DNA from: Burkholderia cenocepacia
GTDB taxonomy: Bacteria; Pseudomonadota; Gammaproteobacteria; Burkholderiales; Burkholderiaceae
Length of the DNA: 64,000 nt
Direction of reading: 5' to 3'
Assembly: GCF_014211915.1 (NCBI RefSeq)
Contig: NZ_CP060039.1
Coordinates: 2,542,001 to 2,606,000 of the forward strand
Part shown: one piece after another, positions 40,899 to 50,537 of the stretch
Layout of the letters: the number at the start of each line of letters is the position of its first letter
How positions within the stretch are numbered: position 1 is the first letter of the stretch
The notes under the pieces: model-generated
Database searches by the model: none
What the model was told of the DNA's origin: nothing
What the model saw: only the letters and a program-made list of their open reading frames with translations
Position numbers and translations under genes: made by a program

Positions 40899-41831
40899 TC
40901 AAATCACTCCGGATTTTAAAGGGACAAAGAAAACGCGATCAAGCCGGGACTCTCGCCATTGCGCGTGCGCGACGCGCTCGACGAGCGTGAGCACCTGGTG
41001 CTGCCCGCTCTGCGCGCCGACCGGCGCGACGAGCCGCCCGCCGATCGCGAGTTGCTCGAGCAGCGCCTGCGGCACGTCGAGCCCCGCCGCCGCGATCACG
41101 ATCGCGTCGAACGGGGCCGCGGACGGCAGGCCGACACGCCCGTCGCCGTAGTGCAGACGGATGTTCGGCACGCGCAGCGGCCGCAGGTTCAGCTTCGCAC
41201 GCTCGTAAAGCGGCTTGATGCGTTCAATCGAATACACGTCGCGTGCCACGTGACTCAGCACGGCGGCCTGATAGCCGCAACCCGTGCCGATCTCGAGCAC
41301 GCGCTCGAGGGTGCGGCCGGCCATCGCGAGCTCGATCATGCGCGCGACGACCGACGGCTTTGAAATGGTCTGCTGGTGGCCAATCGGCAACGCCGAATCC
41401 TCGTAGGCCTGCGTCGCGAGCCCCGGATCCACGAACAGGTGACGCGGCACCGCGGCCATTGCGTCCAGCACGCGCGCATCGGTCACGCCGTTCGCGCGCA
41501 GCCGTTCGACCATCCGCTCGCGCACACGTTCCGACGTGAGGGCGAACGCGCCGGCCGGCGCGATGCTCGGCGCAGCTGGCTTCGGCAGCGCAGGCTTCAG
41601 CGCGGTGGGCTTCGGTGCGGTCGCCGGCTTCGCCGCGGCGATACCCGGCAGCGGCGCCCGCACGGCGGCCGGCTTCACCGCAACCGGCTTCAGCACGGCT
41701 GCGGGTTTGTCGGCGGCCTTCGGCAGCGCGCCCGCCGCCTGGCGTTCACCGTGCCGACCTTCCGACTTGCGTGGCGCTCGCTTGAGATCTTCGAGCGCGA
41801 GCGGGAACCGCTTCGCGCGCTCGCCGCTCAT
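40899..41831 (-). CDS. pcm: Pcm, protein-L-isoaspartate O-methyltransferase
   Basis: 310 aa. The C-terminal two thirds are the repair methyltransferase for isoaspartyl damage: [30 protein letters not shown] and the SAM motif [11 protein letters not shown]. The first 95 residues are an unusual Lys/Pro/Ala-rich extension with repeats of the type KPAA/KPTA, absent from the E. coli enzyme. Its ATG overlaps the surE stop by four bases, and its stop lies next to the nlpD start, so surE-pcm-nlpD-rpoS is one tight unit. Confidence 0.93.
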   Translation of the reverse strand: MSGERAKRFPLALEDLKRAPRKSEGRHGERQAAGALPKAADKPAAVLKPVAVKPAAVRAPLPGIAAAKPATAPKPTALKPALPKPAAPSIAPAGAFALTSERVRERMVERLRANGVTDARVLDAMAAVPRHLFVDPGLATQAYEDSALPIGHQQTISKPSVVARMIELAMAGRTLERVLEIGTGCGYQAAVLSHVARDVYSIERIKPLYERAKLNLRPLRVPNIRLHYGDGRVGLPSAAPFDAIVIAAAGLDVPQALLEQLAIGGRLVAPVGAQSGQHQVLTLVERVAHAQWRESRLDRVFFVPLKSGVI

Positions 41832-42589
41832 GAAGCCCGCCCTCCGGCGCGCACCCATTCGCGCGTCGCGGGCAGCATCTGCGTATGCGTGAGATCGAGC
41901 TGCAGTGGCGTGATCGAGACGAAACCGTTTGCAACGGCGTGGAAATCGGTGCCTTCGCTGGCGTCCAGCGCCTCGCCCGCGGCGCCGATCCAGTAGATCG
42001 GCTCGCCGCGCGGGTCGGTCTGTCGAATCACCGGCTGCGACGGATGACGCTTGCCGAGACGCGTGACCTTCCAGCCCTTCAGTTCGTCGTACGGCAAGTT
42101 CGGAATATTGACGTTCAGCAGCGGGTTGCCCGGCAGCGGATGCGCGAGGTAGTGCGCGACGATTTCCGCGGCGACGCGCGCGGCGTCGGCCAGACGGGCC
42201 CAGCCCTTGTCGACCAGCGAGAACGCGATGGCCGGCACACCGAACATGATGCCTTCGGTGGCGGCCGCAACTGTCCCCGAATAGAGCGTGTCTTCGCCCA
42301 TGTTCTGACCGTTGTTGATGCCGGACACGACGATGTCCGGCTTCGCGTCGGCCATCCCCGTCAGCGCGACGTGCACCGAATCGGTCGGCGTGCCGTTCAC
42401 GTAGAAGAAACCCGTACCCGCTGCGCGCTGCACCGACAGCGGCCGCGACAACGTGAGGGAATTCGACGCGCCGCTGCAGTTCTGCTCGGGCGCGATCACC
42501 GTAAGCTCGGCCAGCGGCTGCAGCGCTTCGCTGAGCGCGGCGAGACCGGGGGCGAGATAGCCGTCGTCGTTGCTGAGTAGGATTCGCAT
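41828..42589 (-). CDS. surE: SurE, 5'/3'-nucleotidase
   Basis: 253 aa metal-dependent phosphatase for nucleoside monophosphates, a stationary-phase survival protein. Motifs: [12 protein letters not shown] (D8, D9), [14 protein letters not shown] and [20 protein letters not shown]. The start at 42589 lacks a Shine-Dalgarno. TACAAT (42596-42601, minus strand) lies only seven bases before the ATG, raising the possibility of a leaderless transcript. Confidence 0.95.
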   Translation of the reverse strand: MRILLSNDDGYLAPGLAALSEALQPLAELTVIAPEQNCSGASNSLTLSRPLSVQRAAGTGFFYVNGTPTDSVHVALTGMADAKPDIVVSGINNGQNMGEDTLYSGTVAAATEGIMFGVPAIAFSLVDKGWARLADAARVAAEIVAHYLAHPLPGNPLLNVNIPNLPYDELKGWKVTRLGKRHPSQPVIRQTDPRGEPIYWIGAAGEALDASEGTDFHAVANGFVSITPLQLDLTHTQMLPATREWVRAGGRAS

Positions 42590-42710
42590 CCGGCGATTGT
42601 AACCGAGGAAAGATGGCGCGAGAGCGACAGTCCGGCCACCGCGGACGGGCGGGTATACGCATGGACATGCGGTGCGCCGCCGCACGACGCGGCGGCGTTC
42701 CGCGCGCTGG

Positions 42711-42738
42711 GGAAAACACCGGGCCGACCGGGTTTTCC
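42711..42738 (-). terminator. Hairpin after the CoA-transferase gene
   Basis: GGAAAAC (42711-42717) pairs with GTTTTCC (42732-42738), and CCGG with CCGG inside, with one bulged A. It lies 70 bases past the 42810-44015 gene; no extra T run follows. Confidence 0.5.
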
Positions 42739-42809
42739 GCCTAGAGAAAATCGCCTTGGGGAAACCTTCGTCGGGAGGGCCGGCGCAAAGCGCGCAGGCC
42801 TCGGCGCAC

Positions 42810-44015
42810 TCAGATCGCGCCCGCCTCGCGCAGCGCGGCAATCGCCTGTGCGTCGTAGCCGAGGCCGCGCAGCACCTCGTCGGTGTGCTCGCCGAGCTCG
42901 GGCCCGAGCCAGCGCGTTTCGCCCGGCGTGTCCGACAGCTTCGGCGTGATGTTCGGCAGCGGAATGTCGGTGCCGTCTGCCAGCTTGAAACGCTGGATCA
43001 TCTGGCGCGCGACGAACTGCGGATCGGTGAACATGTCGGCCGCGCTGTAGATGCGTCCGGCCGGGACGTCGGCCGCATTGAGCACGATGAGCGCCTCGTC
43101 GATCGTACGCGGCGCGAGCCACGCGGCGATCGCGTCATCGATTTCCTGCGTGCGCGGCACGCGTCCGTCGTTTTGCGCGAGCGCGGGATCGTCGGCGAGG
43201 TCGTCGCGCTCGATCGCCTTCATCAGCCGCTTGAAGATCGGATCGCTGTTGCCGCCGATCACGATGCTGCCGTCGCGGCATGCGTACGTATTCGACGGCA
43301 CGATGCCCGGCAGCGACGCGCCGGTGCGCTCGCGCACCATCCCGTACACGCCGTACTCGGGCACCACGCTTTCCATCATGTTGAACACCGCTTCATACAG
43401 TGCAACGTCGACCACCTGCCCCGCGCCGCCGTTGACCTTGCGGTGATGGAGCGCCATCAGCGCGCCGATCACGCCGTGTAGCGCCGCGATCGAGTCGCCG
43501 ATCGAGATGCCGATGCGCGGCGGCGGCAGATCCGGATAGCCGGTGATGTGGCGCAGCCCGCCCATCGATTCGGCGATCGCGCCGAAGCCGGGCCGGTCGC
43601 GATACGGGCCCGTCTGCCCGTAGCCGGACAGGCGCACCATCACGAGACCCGGATTGTCGGCCGACAGCACGTCGTAGCCGAGCCCGAGCTTTTCGAGCAG
43701 GCCCGGGCGGAAGTTCTCGATCACGATGTCGGCCTCGCTCGCGAGCTGCCGCGCGATCGCCTTGCCGGCGTCGGCTTTCAGGTTCAGCGTGACCGATTTC
43801 TTGTTGCGCGCCTGCACCGACCACCACAGCGACGTGCCGCCCTGCTCCGGGTGGAGCTTGCGCCACTTGCGCAGCGGGTCGCCGCCGTTCGGATCCTCGA
43901 TCTTGATCACTTCCGCGCCGAATTCGGCGAACAGCCGCGACGCGAACGGCCCCGCGATCAGCGTTCCGAATTCGAGCACTTTGACGCCCGCGAGCGGGCC
44001 CTGGCTGGTGCTCAT
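42810..44015 (-). CDS. Family III CoA-transferase (CaiB/BaiF type)
   Basis: 401 aa. The N-terminus ([33 protein letters not shown]) and [14 protein letters not shown] are family signatures. The catalytic Asp is D174 (ISIGDSIA). Such enzymes move CoA between carboxylic acids; the substrate cannot be read. The start at 44015 has AGGGAG. No obvious pathway partner is nearby: it is between recR and surE. A role in a dicarboxylic or branched acid pathway would be a guess. Confidence 0.9.
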   Translation of the reverse strand: MSTSQGPLAGVKVLEFGTLIAGPFASRLFAEFGAEVIKIEDPNGGDPLRKWRKLHPEQGGTSLWWSVQARNKKSVTLNLKADAGKAIARQLASEADIVIENFRPGLLEKLGLGYDVLSADNPGLVMVRLSGYGQTGPYRDRPGFGAIAESMGGLRHITGYPDLPPPRIGISIGDSIAALHGVIGALMALHHRKVNGGAGQVVDVALYEAVFNMMESVVPEYGVYGMVRERTGASLPGIVPSNTYACRDGSIVIGGNSDPIFKRLMKAIERDDLADDPALAQNDGRVPRTQEIDDAIAAWLAPRTIDEALIVLNAADVPAGRIYSAADMFTDPQFVARQMIQRFKLADGTDIPLPNITPKLSDTPGETRWLGPELGEHTDEVLRGLGYDAQAIAALREAGAI

Positions 44016-44063
44016 GTGTCTCCCTGGCATGAGGAACGGCGCCGCCGGCAAGCGGCGCCCGGC

Positions 44064-44660
44064 TTACATCGTGCGACGATCGAGCATTGCGCGGGCGATG
44101 GTGCCCGCGTCGACGTACTCGAGCTCGCCGCCCACCGGCACGCCGCGCGCGAGGCGCGTGACCGCCAGCCCGCGCGCCTTGAGCGTCTGGCCGAGGTAGT
44201 GGGCGGTGGCTTCGCCCTCGTTCGTGAAGTTGGTCGCGAGCACGACCTCCTTGACGACGCCGTCCGACGCGCGCCGCACGAGGCGGTCGAAATGGATTTC
44301 CTTCGGACCGATTCCGTCGAGCGGGCTCAGTCGGCCCATCAGCACGAAATACAGCCCGCGGTAGGTCATCGTCTGCTCGAGCATGATCTGGTCGGCAGGC
44401 GTCTCGACGACGCACAGCAGCGTCGGATCACGCTCCTCGTCGCTGCAGACCTCGCAGATCTGCGCCTCGGTGAACGTGTTGCACTTCTCGCAGTGCTGCA
44501 GGTGTTCGGTCGCGAACAGCAGCGACCGGCCGAGCCGCTCCGCGCCCTCGCGGTCGTGCTGCATCAGGTGAACCGCCATACGCTGCGCTGATTTCGGCCC
44601 GACACCGGGCAGCACGCGCAACGCTTCGACGAGAGCGGACAAGGCGGACGGCTGTTTCAT
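44064..44660 (-). CDS. recR: RecR, recombination mediator
   Basis: 198 aa. Helix-hairpin-helix ([16 protein letters not shown]), zinc finger (C57, C60, C69, C72), Toprim domain ([16 protein letters not shown]) and Walker-B-like end. RecR works with RecF/RecO to load RecA at gaps. The dnaX-ybaB-recR order is widely conserved. Confidence 0.96.
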   Translation of the reverse strand: MKQPSALSALVEALRVLPGVGPKSAQRMAVHLMQHDREGAERLGRSLLFATEHLQHCEKCNTFTEAQICEVCSDEERDPTLLCVVETPADQIMLEQTMTYRGLYFVLMGRLSPLDGIGPKEIHFDRLVRRASDGVVKEVVLATNFTNEGEATAHYLGQTLKARGLAVTRLARGVPVGGELEYVDAGTIARAMLDRRTM

Positions 44661-44691
44661 ACGGCGGCAAAGAGTGGCAAGGACGCCGCGC

Positions 44692-45018
44692 TCAGAACGG
44701 CAGCTTGAAGCCCGGGGGCAGCGGCAGGCCCGACGTCATGCCGCTCATCTTTTCCTGCGACGTGGCTTCGGCCTTGCGTACCGCGTCGTTGAACGCAGCG
44801 GCGACGAGATCCTCGAGCATGTCCTTGTCGTCCGCGAGCAAGCTCGGGTCGATCGACACGCGGCGCACTTCGTTGCGGCACGTCATCGTCACCTTCACGA
44901 GGCCGGCGCCCGACTGCCCTTCGACTTCGATGAGCGCAAGCTGCTCCTGCATCTTCTTCATGTTTTCCTGCATTTGCTGCGCTTGCTTCATCAGTCCGGC
45001 GAGGTTGCCTTTCAACAT
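44692..45018 (-). CDS. ybaB: YbaB/EbfC nucleoid-associated protein
   Basis: 108 aa. The Met/Gln-rich helix ([21 protein letters not shown]) and the beta strands around [19 protein letters not shown] are family hallmarks. It binds DNA as a dimer. AGGAG precedes the start. The last residues ([12 protein letters not shown]) match the usual end. Confidence 0.95.
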   Translation of the reverse strand: MLKGNLAGLMKQAQQMQENMKKMQEQLALIEVEGQSGAGLVKVTMTCRNEVRRVSIDPSLLADDKDMLEDLVAAAFNDAVRKAEATSQEKMSGMTSGLPLPPGFKLPF

Positions 45019-45113
45019 GGGAATACTCCTTCTTGATCGTGTGAAAACCGGCACGCGGCGCGTGCCGGCCAATGTGTGCGGGGCGTGATTGTGCCTGTCG
45101 CGGGGCGGTCAGT

Positions 45114-47483
45114 TCAATGGAGTGTGGGCGGCACACCGTCCGGCGCCGAATCGGCGAGCGGGCGCACCGACCCCTCGACGATGCGCGCGCCGAAGTCGCG
45201 CACGAGCTGCTGGACGAACGGATCGCCGTGAATCTCCTGCTCGGCTTCGCGCTGGCGCGCCGCGCGCGCGGCCGCATCGAGCGCCGCCGCGGTGCGCCGT
45301 GCGGGCCCGACCTCGACGGTCACCTCGACCGGCTTGCCGAGCGCATCGGCCAGTGCAGCCTTCAGCTTCGTCACCTGCGCGGCGTCCGCATACTGCGGCA
45401 CCGGCACGGACAGTTTCAATGTGCCCGCATCGACGGCCGTCAGCTCGCTGTTGAACGCGAGCTGGTACGCGACGCCCTTTAGCGGCAGCCGTGCGGCGAG
45501 CGCCGGCCATTCGCCGTCGAAGCCGATCGGATCGAGCGCGATCGCGGGCGGCAGCGGCCGCGTGTCGATCGGCGCGACCGGACGCGCGTCCGCCGGCTTC
45601 GGCGTCACGCGCACATCGTCGGGGCCGCTGTCGAACACCGGCACGAAGCCGTCGTCGGAACCGCCGAACATTTCATCGGCGCTGAGCGGCACGTAGTCGT
45701 CGGGCGGGATGTCCTCCCACGGCGGCGACGGTTGGCGCGACTCGGCTGCTTGCGGCGCGCGGGCAACGGCACGCGGCGTCGGCACCTGGACGGCCGGACG
45801 CGGCGCGGCCGGCTTCTCGGCGGCCGGCTGGGCCGCCGGTTTGGCTGCCGCGCCTGCGCGCCCGCCGCGGTCCGACGACACGCGCATCCCTGCATTGCGC
45901 AGCACGTCGAGCGCGGCGGCGGCACCGCCTGCGCGCGCCGACGGACGCACGGCGGCCGGCTCGGGCGACGCGGCGCGCGGCGTCGGTTCGGCCTGCGGAG
46001 CCGGTTCGTCGTTTCGCTGCACGGCGGCAACGGCAGGCGGCTCGGGTTCCTTTCGGGCGGGAGGCGGCATGTCGCCAGCGGGCGCTGCCTTCGTTTCCGG
46101 CTGCGGCAGCTCGATAGCTTGTGCGTCGGCCGCTGCCGGCACCGAAGCCGCTGCCTCTGCCGGTGACGGGGCGGCAGCTGACTTGGCGGCCGGCCGCTCG
46201 GCTTCGCCGCCGGACTGTGCCGGACGCGCGACCGGCGCCACGGATGCCGCCGGCGCCGCAGCTTGCGGACGCGCTGCGCTGGCGGGCGTGGCCGACACCG
46301 GCTTCGCCGCGGCAGCGGTCGGCGCCGCTGCAGCACGCGGGGCCGGCACGGCACGCGGCGGCACGGACGGCTGGCCGCCCGGCGCGCTGCCGGCGCCAAC
46401 GACCGGCTCGAATGCGAGCATCCGCAGCAGCGTCATCGTGAAACCGGCGTATTCGTCGGGCGCCAGGCCGAGTTCGGCGCGCCCGACCGTCGCGATCTGA
46501 TAGAACAATTGCACCTGCTCGGGGCTCAGCGTCTCCGCAAAACGACGCAGGTCGGCCGCTTCCGGCCATTCGTCGAGCACCGAGCCCGGCGCGAACTGCG
46601 CCCAGGCGATCCGGTGCAGCAGGCTCGCGAGATCCTGCAGCGCGGTCGAGAACGACAGGCTGCGCAGCGACATCTCGTCGGCAATCGCGAGGATTTCCGG
46701 GCCATTGGCCGCCGCGAGCGCATCGAGCAGGCGCACCATGTACGTCTGGTCGAGTGCGCCGAGCATGCCCGACACCGCCGACTCGGTCACCTCGTTCGCC
46801 GAATAGGCGATCGCCTGATCGGTCAGGGACAGTGCGTCGCGCATGCTGCCCTGCGCGGCGCGCGCGAGCAGGCGCAGCGCCTGCGGCTCGAACGTGATCT
46901 GCTCTTCGCCGAGGATCCGCTCGAGATGCGACACGATGTGCCCGGCCGGCATCTGCTTCAGGTTGAACTGCAGGCAGCGCGACAGCACGGTGACGGGGAT
47001 TTTCTGCGGATCGGTCGTCGCGAGGATGAACTTGACGTGCGGCGGCGGCTCTTCGAGCGTCTTCAGCATCGCGTTGAACGCGTGATTCGTCAGCATGTGC
47101 ACTTCGTCGATCATGTAGACCTTGAAGCGCGCATCGACGGGCGCGTACACCGCGCGCTCGAGCAGCGCGGCCATTTCATCGACGCCGCGGTTGCTCGCCG
47201 CGTCCATCTCGACGTAATCGACGAAACGGCCCTCGTCGATCTCGCGACAGGCGCGACACACGCCGCACGGCTGCGACGTGACGCCGGTTTCACAGTTGAG
47301 CGCCTTCGCGAAGATCCGCGACAGCGTCGTCTTGCCGACACCGCGCGTTCCGGTAAACAGATAGGCGTGATGGAGACGCCCGCCGTCGAGCGCGTGCGTG
47401 AGCGCCCTGACGACGTGCTCCTGGCCGACGAGCGAAGCGAAATCCTTCGGACGCCACTTGCGTGCGAGAACTTGATAGGTCAT
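45114..47483 (-). CDS. dnaX: DnaX, DNA polymerase III tau/gamma subunit
   Basis: 789 aa clamp-loader ATPase. Walker A GTRGVGKTT (from residue 45), zinc ligands C64, C73, C76, C79, Walker B VYMIDEVHML and SRC motif (VLSRCLQF). The middle third (about residues 370-620) is a very Ala/Pro-rich low-complexity linker. The C-terminus (LPLKGVAYQLAFNSEL) matches the tau domain that contacts the polymerase. I see no AAAAAAG slippery run, so a gamma form by frameshifting as in E. coli is not supported. Confidence 0.94.
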   Translation of the reverse strand: MTYQVLARKWRPKDFASLVGQEHVVRALTHALDGGRLHHAYLFTGTRGVGKTTLSRIFAKALNCETGVTSQPCGVCRACREIDEGRFVDYVEMDAASNRGVDEMAALLERAVYAPVDARFKVYMIDEVHMLTNHAFNAMLKTLEEPPPHVKFILATTDPQKIPVTVLSRCLQFNLKQMPAGHIVSHLERILGEEQITFEPQALRLLARAAQGSMRDALSLTDQAIAYSANEVTESAVSGMLGALDQTYMVRLLDALAAANGPEILAIADEMSLRSLSFSTALQDLASLLHRIAWAQFAPGSVLDEWPEAADLRRFAETLSPEQVQLFYQIATVGRAELGLAPDEYAGFTMTLLRMLAFEPVVGAGSAPGGQPSVPPRAVPAPRAAAAPTAAAAKPVSATPASAARPQAAAPAASVAPVARPAQSGGEAERPAAKSAAAPSPAEAAASVPAAADAQAIELPQPETKAAPAGDMPPPARKEPEPPAVAAVQRNDEPAPQAEPTPRAASPEPAAVRPSARAGGAAAALDVLRNAGMRVSSDRGGRAGAAAKPAAQPAAEKPAAPRPAVQVPTPRAVARAPQAAESRQPSPPWEDIPPDDYVPLSADEMFGGSDDGFVPVFDSGPDDVRVTPKPADARPVAPIDTRPLPPAIALDPIGFDGEWPALAARLPLKGVAYQLAFNSELTAVDAGTLKLSVPVPQYADAAQVTKLKAALADALGKPVEVTVEVGPARRTAAALDAAARAARQREAEQEIHGDPFVQQLVRDFGARIVEGSVRPLADSAPDGVPPTLH

Positions 47484-47577
47484 CGGGAAATTGTATCAGT
47501 AACGCTGCGTCGCGCCGACACGCGAAACGGTGCGGAAGACGGGCAAGAGGCAGGTCGAACGGAGTGTGACGCAGAAA

Positions 47578-47606
47578 TAAAAAACGCCCTGCGAACGGGG
47601 CGAGAA
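47578..47606 (-). terminator. Terminator of the 4.5S RNA gene
   Basis: CGCCC pairs with GGGCG around TGCGAAC (near 47585-47606). On the minus strand the stem is followed by a T run (TTTTTTATTT). Confidence 0.75.
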
Positions 47607-47611
47607 GGAAG

Positions 47612-47711
47612 GTGACGAGCCCAACCCTCGGCACTGGCGGAAAACGATTGTGGCTGCTTCGTTCCCGACCTGACCAGGTTCACCGCCCCACCATGCGAGG
47701 AGGCCCGTCAC
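47612..47711 (-). ncRNA. ffs: 4.5S signal recognition particle RNA
   Basis: About 100 nt. The minus strand reads the universal SRP core: ACCTGGTCAGGTCGGGAACG then AAGCAGCC (a GGAA-type apical loop region and the symmetric and asymmetric internal loops of domain IV). The two ends, GTGACG (47612-47617) and CGTCAC (47706-47711), pair to close a rod. It binds Ffh to target membrane proteins. It lies just before dnaX on the same strand, the common betaproteobacterial position. TAGAAT six bases upstream fits the -10 box. Confidence 0.93.
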
Positions 47712-48099
47712 GGCATATTCTATCACCGCTTCCGGACGAATGCGACCGTTTGTTCGCATCAATGCGAATATCGCCGGGCAAACCGGCGCGTCGCCCCTTC
47801 GCACGGGCCGGATGCGGCCCGCCCCTTGCAATTGACGGACCGGCCTCCATCTGCATGGCACGACGGTCGAACGTCGCGTCGTACCCCTACTCGCGTAGCG
47901 ACTACTATCGCCGCCCGCAGCAGATAGCAATTTAGGCTAATATGACGCCCGAACGACCCGCGAGTCGCGGCATGCAGCGCTTACGCCCCTCCTTTCCGGA
48001 AAGGCGGAGTGACCTGCCGCAGCGGCCGGCAGCCTACGGCGGCCGGTACGCCGCAACGCGCAAGCAGGCAGTCCCCGAACCGTAAGAGGTATTGACCCA
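47712..48099. promoter_or_regulatory. Region between ffs and trxA
   Basis: 388 bases without a protein gene. At its left end TAGAAT (47717-47722, minus strand) is the likely ffs -10 box; its spacing puts the start at 47711, the first base of the closing stem. Near the right end CCTTTCCGGAAAGG (about 47991-48004) is a perfect palindrome in what would be the trxA leader. A TAATAT near 47938 could be a trxA -10 box, with no clear -35. The rest shows nothing recognisable. Confidence 0.45.
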
Positions 48100-48426
48100 A
48101 TGAGCGAACAGATCAAACACATCAGCGACGCATCGTTCGAACAGGACGTCGTCAAGTCCGACAAGCCCGTACTCGTCGATTTCTGGGCCGAATGGTGCGG
48201 CCCGTGCAAGATGATCGCCCCGATCCTCGACGAAGTCGCGAAGGACTACGGCGACAAGTTGCAGATCGCGAAGATCAACGTCGACGACAACCAGGCCACG
48301 CCCGCGAAATTCGGCGTGCGCGGCATCCCGACGCTGATTCTGTTCAAGAACGGCGCGGCCGCCGCGCAGAAGGTCGGCGCGCTGTCGAAGTCGCAGCTCA
48401 CCGCATTCCTGGACAGCCACCTGTAA
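48100..48426 (+). CDS. trxA: TrxA, thioredoxin 1
   Basis: 108 aa. The redox site WCGPC (C33, C36) lies in [18 protein letters not shown], with the cis-Pro motif GIPTLILF. General cytoplasmic disulfide reductase. GAGG precedes the start. The trxA-rho order is conserved. Confidence 0.97.
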   Translation: MSEQIKHISDASFEQDVVKSDKPVLVDFWAEWCGPCKMIAPILDEVAKDYGDKLQIAKINVDDNQATPAKFGVRGIPTLILFKNGAAAAQKVGALSKSQLTAFLDSHL

Positions 48427-48440
48427 TACCGGCAGTTCCG

Positions 48441-48470
48441 CGGACGTGTTGTCAGTCGGCAACACGTCCG
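48441..48470 (+). repeat. Hairpin between trxA and rho
   Basis: CGGACGTGTTG (48441-48451) pairs perfectly with CAACACGTCCG (48460-48470), an 11-bp stem with an 8-base loop. No T run follows, so it may protect the trxA 3' end or be part of a Rho-sensitive leader rather than an intrinsic terminator. Confidence 0.55.
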
Positions 48471-48512
48471 CCATCACGCCGCCGATCGCTCGCTCAAGCG
48501 CGAATCGGGCTA

Positions 48513-48521
48513 TGCTAGAAT
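48513..48521 (+). promoter_or_regulatory. Extended -10 promoter of rho
   Basis: TGCTAGAAT is an extended -10 box (TGn plus TAGAAT). It gives a leader of about 95 bases ahead of the rho start. The -35 is weak, as is tolerated with extended -10 elements. Confidence 0.55.
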
Positions 48522-48620
48522 TAAAAAACGTCGACAAGACGCATTTAAGTCTCTGAGCGCTTCCGCTCGCCCTCCTCCCTTATTTCTTTCGTCGCATCTC
48601 CTCCCTGGCGGGTTCTCCGT

Positions 48621-49883
48621 ATGCATTTATCCGAGCTCAAGTCTCTGCACGTCTCCGAACTGATCGAAATGGCCAATGGCCTGGAGATCGAAAACGCGAA
48701 CCGCCTGCGCAAGCAGGAGTTGATGTTTGCCATTCTCAAAAAGCGCGCCAAGACGGGAGAGACGATCTTCGGCGACGGTACGCTCGAAGTGCTGCCGGAC
48801 GGCTTCGGCTTCCTGCGCTCGCCGGAAATGTCGTACCTCGCGAGCACCGACGACATCTATATCAGCCCGTCGCAGATCCGCCGCTTCAACCTGCACACCG
48901 GCGACACCATCGAAGGTGAAGTCCGCACGCCGAAGGACGGCGAGCGCTACTTCGCGCTGGTGAAGGTCGACAAAGTCAACGGGCAGCCGCCCGAGGCCTC
49001 GAAACACAAGATCATGTTCGAGAACCTCACGCCGCTGCACCCGAACAAGCCGCTGTCGCTCGAACGCGAAATGCGCGGCGAGGAAAACGTCACGGGCCGC
49101 ATCATCGACATGATCGCGCCGATCGGCAAGGGCCAGCGCGGCCTGCTCGTCGCGTCGCCGAAGTCGGGCAAGACCGTGATGCTCCAGCACATCGCGCACG
49201 CGATCAAGCAGAACCACCCGGACGTGATCCTGTTCGTGCTGCTGATCGACGAGCGCCCGGAAGAAGTGACCGAAATGCAGCGCTCGGTCGCCGGCGAAGT
49301 GATCGCGTCGACGTTCGACGAACCGGCCACGCGCCACGTCCAGGTCGCCGAAATGGTGATCGAGAAGGCCAAGCGCCTCGTCGAAATGAAGCACGACGTC
49401 GTGATTCTGCTCGACTCGATCACGCGTCTCGCACGTGCGTACAACACCGTGATCCCGGCATCGGGCAAGGTGCTGACGGGCGGTGTCGACGCGAACGCGC
49501 TGCAGCGTCCGAAGCGCTTCTTCGGCGCGGCGCGCAACATCGAGGAAGGCGGCTCGCTGACGATCATCGGCACCGCGCTGATCGAAACCGGCAGCCGCAT
49601 GGACGACGTGATCTACGAAGAGTTCAAGGGCACCGGCAACATGGAAGTGCACCTCGAGCGCCGTCTCGCGGAAAAGCGCGTGTATCCGTCGATCAACCTG
49701 AACAAGTCGGGCACGCGTCGCGAGGAAATGCTGATCAAGCCCGAGATCCTTCAGAAGATCTGGGTGCTGCGCAAGTTCATCCACGACATGGACGAGGTCG
49801 AGGCGATGGAATTCCTGCTCGACAAGATCCGCCAGACGAAGAGCAACTCCGAGTTCTTCGACCTGATGCGCCGCGGCGGCTGA
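48621..49883 (+). CDS. rho: Rho, transcription termination factor
   Basis: 420 aa hexameric RNA helicase. An N-terminal helix bundle ([19 protein letters not shown]), the RNA-binding cold-shock domain ([20 protein letters not shown]), Walker A SPKSGKT (179-185), Walker B ([17 protein letters not shown]) and the Q and R loops are present. Full length. It follows trxA with its own probable promoter. Confidence 0.97.
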   Translation: MHLSELKSLHVSELIEMANGLEIENANRLRKQELMFAILKKRAKTGETIFGDGTLEVLPDGFGFLRSPEMSYLASTDDIYISPSQIRRFNLHTGDTIEGEVRTPKDGERYFALVKVDKVNGQPPEASKHKIMFENLTPLHPNKPLSLEREMRGEENVTGRIIDMIAPIGKGQRGLLVASPKSGKTVMLQHIAHAIKQNHPDVILFVLLIDERPEEVTEMQRSVAGEVIASTFDEPATRHVQVAEMVIEKAKRLVEMKHDVVILLDSITRLARAYNTVIPASGKVLTGGVDANALQRPKRFFGAARNIEEGGSLTIIGTALIETGSRMDDVIYEEFKGTGNMEVHLERRLAEKRVYPSINLNKSGTRREEMLIKPEILQKIWVLRKFIHDMDEVEAMEFLLDKIRQTKSNSEFFDLMRRGG

Positions 49884-49901
49884 TCGCCCCCGCTCCGCAA
49901 C

Positions 49902-49937
49902 ACGGCCGCCCGCGCACCCTGCCCGGCGGCCGTTTTT
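49902..49937 (+). terminator. Terminator of rho
   Basis: ACGGCCGCC (49902-49910) pairs with GGCGGCCGT (49925-49933), followed by a run of T. Confidence 0.85.
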
Positions 49938-49950
49938 CGATCCCAACATG

Positions 49951-49978
49951 AACGTGAACGTACAGGTTGATCTATAAT
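49951..49978 (+). promoter_or_regulatory. MerR-type operator and promoter
   Basis: A near-palindrome at 49951-49968 (AACGTGAACGTACAGGTT; 14 of 18 bases symmetric) sits directly upstream of a perfect TATAAT at 49973-49978. MerR regulators typically bind an inverted repeat placed in the spacer of their target promoter. The -35 would overlap the left half and is not close to TTGACA. Confidence 0.55.
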
Positions 49979-50011
49979 CGCGTCATTGCCCCTTCGAATT
50001 CCCCGCACCCG

Positions 50012-50512
50012 ATGCCGAACGATGCCGCCACCCCGCTCCTGACCGTCAGCGACGCCGCGTCGCGACTCGGCGTCACGCCGCGCACGCTCAAATATTACGA
50101 AGAGCGCGGACTCGTCACGCCATCGCGCAGCGAAGGTCGCTACCGCCTCTACGACGAAGCCGACCTCGAACGCTTCGCGCGCATCCTGCGGCTGCGCGCG
50201 CTCGGCTTCTCGCTGCACGGCATCACCGAAATGCTGAAGCGTCCGCTGGAAGAAACGGGCGACGGCCGGCGCCGCTATTCGGATGCCTCGCTGCGCGACA
50301 TCCGAACCGGCCTCGCCGAGCAGATCGATACGCTCGACCGGCGGATCGCGGCCGTCCAGCGCGAGTTGAAGGAAGCCGTCGCGCTGCGCAAGGAGTTGCA
50401 GCACGACATCGACTACGTCGAGCGGCGCCTCGCCGGCGAAAACGCCGATGAACTGATCGCGCAGCGGCGGGCCGAAATCGGCGCGCGGCGCGCCCGCAAG
50501 GACCGCGAATGA
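50012..50512 (+). CDS. MerR family transcriptional regulator
   Basis: 166 aa. The start is at MPNDAATP. The winged helix-turn-helix (LLTVSDAASRLGVTPRTLKYYEERGLV, RYRLYDEADLERF) is clear, then a long dimerisation helix (LAEQIDTLDRRIAAVQRELKEAV) with a second helical stretch rich in Arg/Glu. There is no conserved cysteine effector site in the C-terminus, so a metal sensor is unlikely; an organic ligand is possible. The MFS gene begins 26 bases downstream, so it probably regulates itself and the pump. Confidence 0.9.
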   Translation: MPNDAATPLLTVSDAASRLGVTPRTLKYYEERGLVTPSRSEGRYRLYDEADLERFARILRLRALGFSLHGITEMLKRPLEETGDGRRRYSDASLRDIRTGLAEQIDTLDRRIAAVQRELKEAVALRKELQHDIDYVERRLAGENADELIAQRRAEIGARRARKDRE

Positions 50513-50537
50513 ACGCGGTGCCGGGCCGGCCGCCGCT

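Noticed and set aside
45114..47483. Programmed frameshift in dnaX to make gamma
   Set aside because: No run of A suitable for slippage and no nearby Shine-Dalgarno-like stimulator; the whole frame continues to the tau C-terminal domain.
47612..47935. 107-codon plus-strand frame over the ffs gene
   Set aside because: It is antisense to the 4.5S RNA and its terminator side and has no family features.
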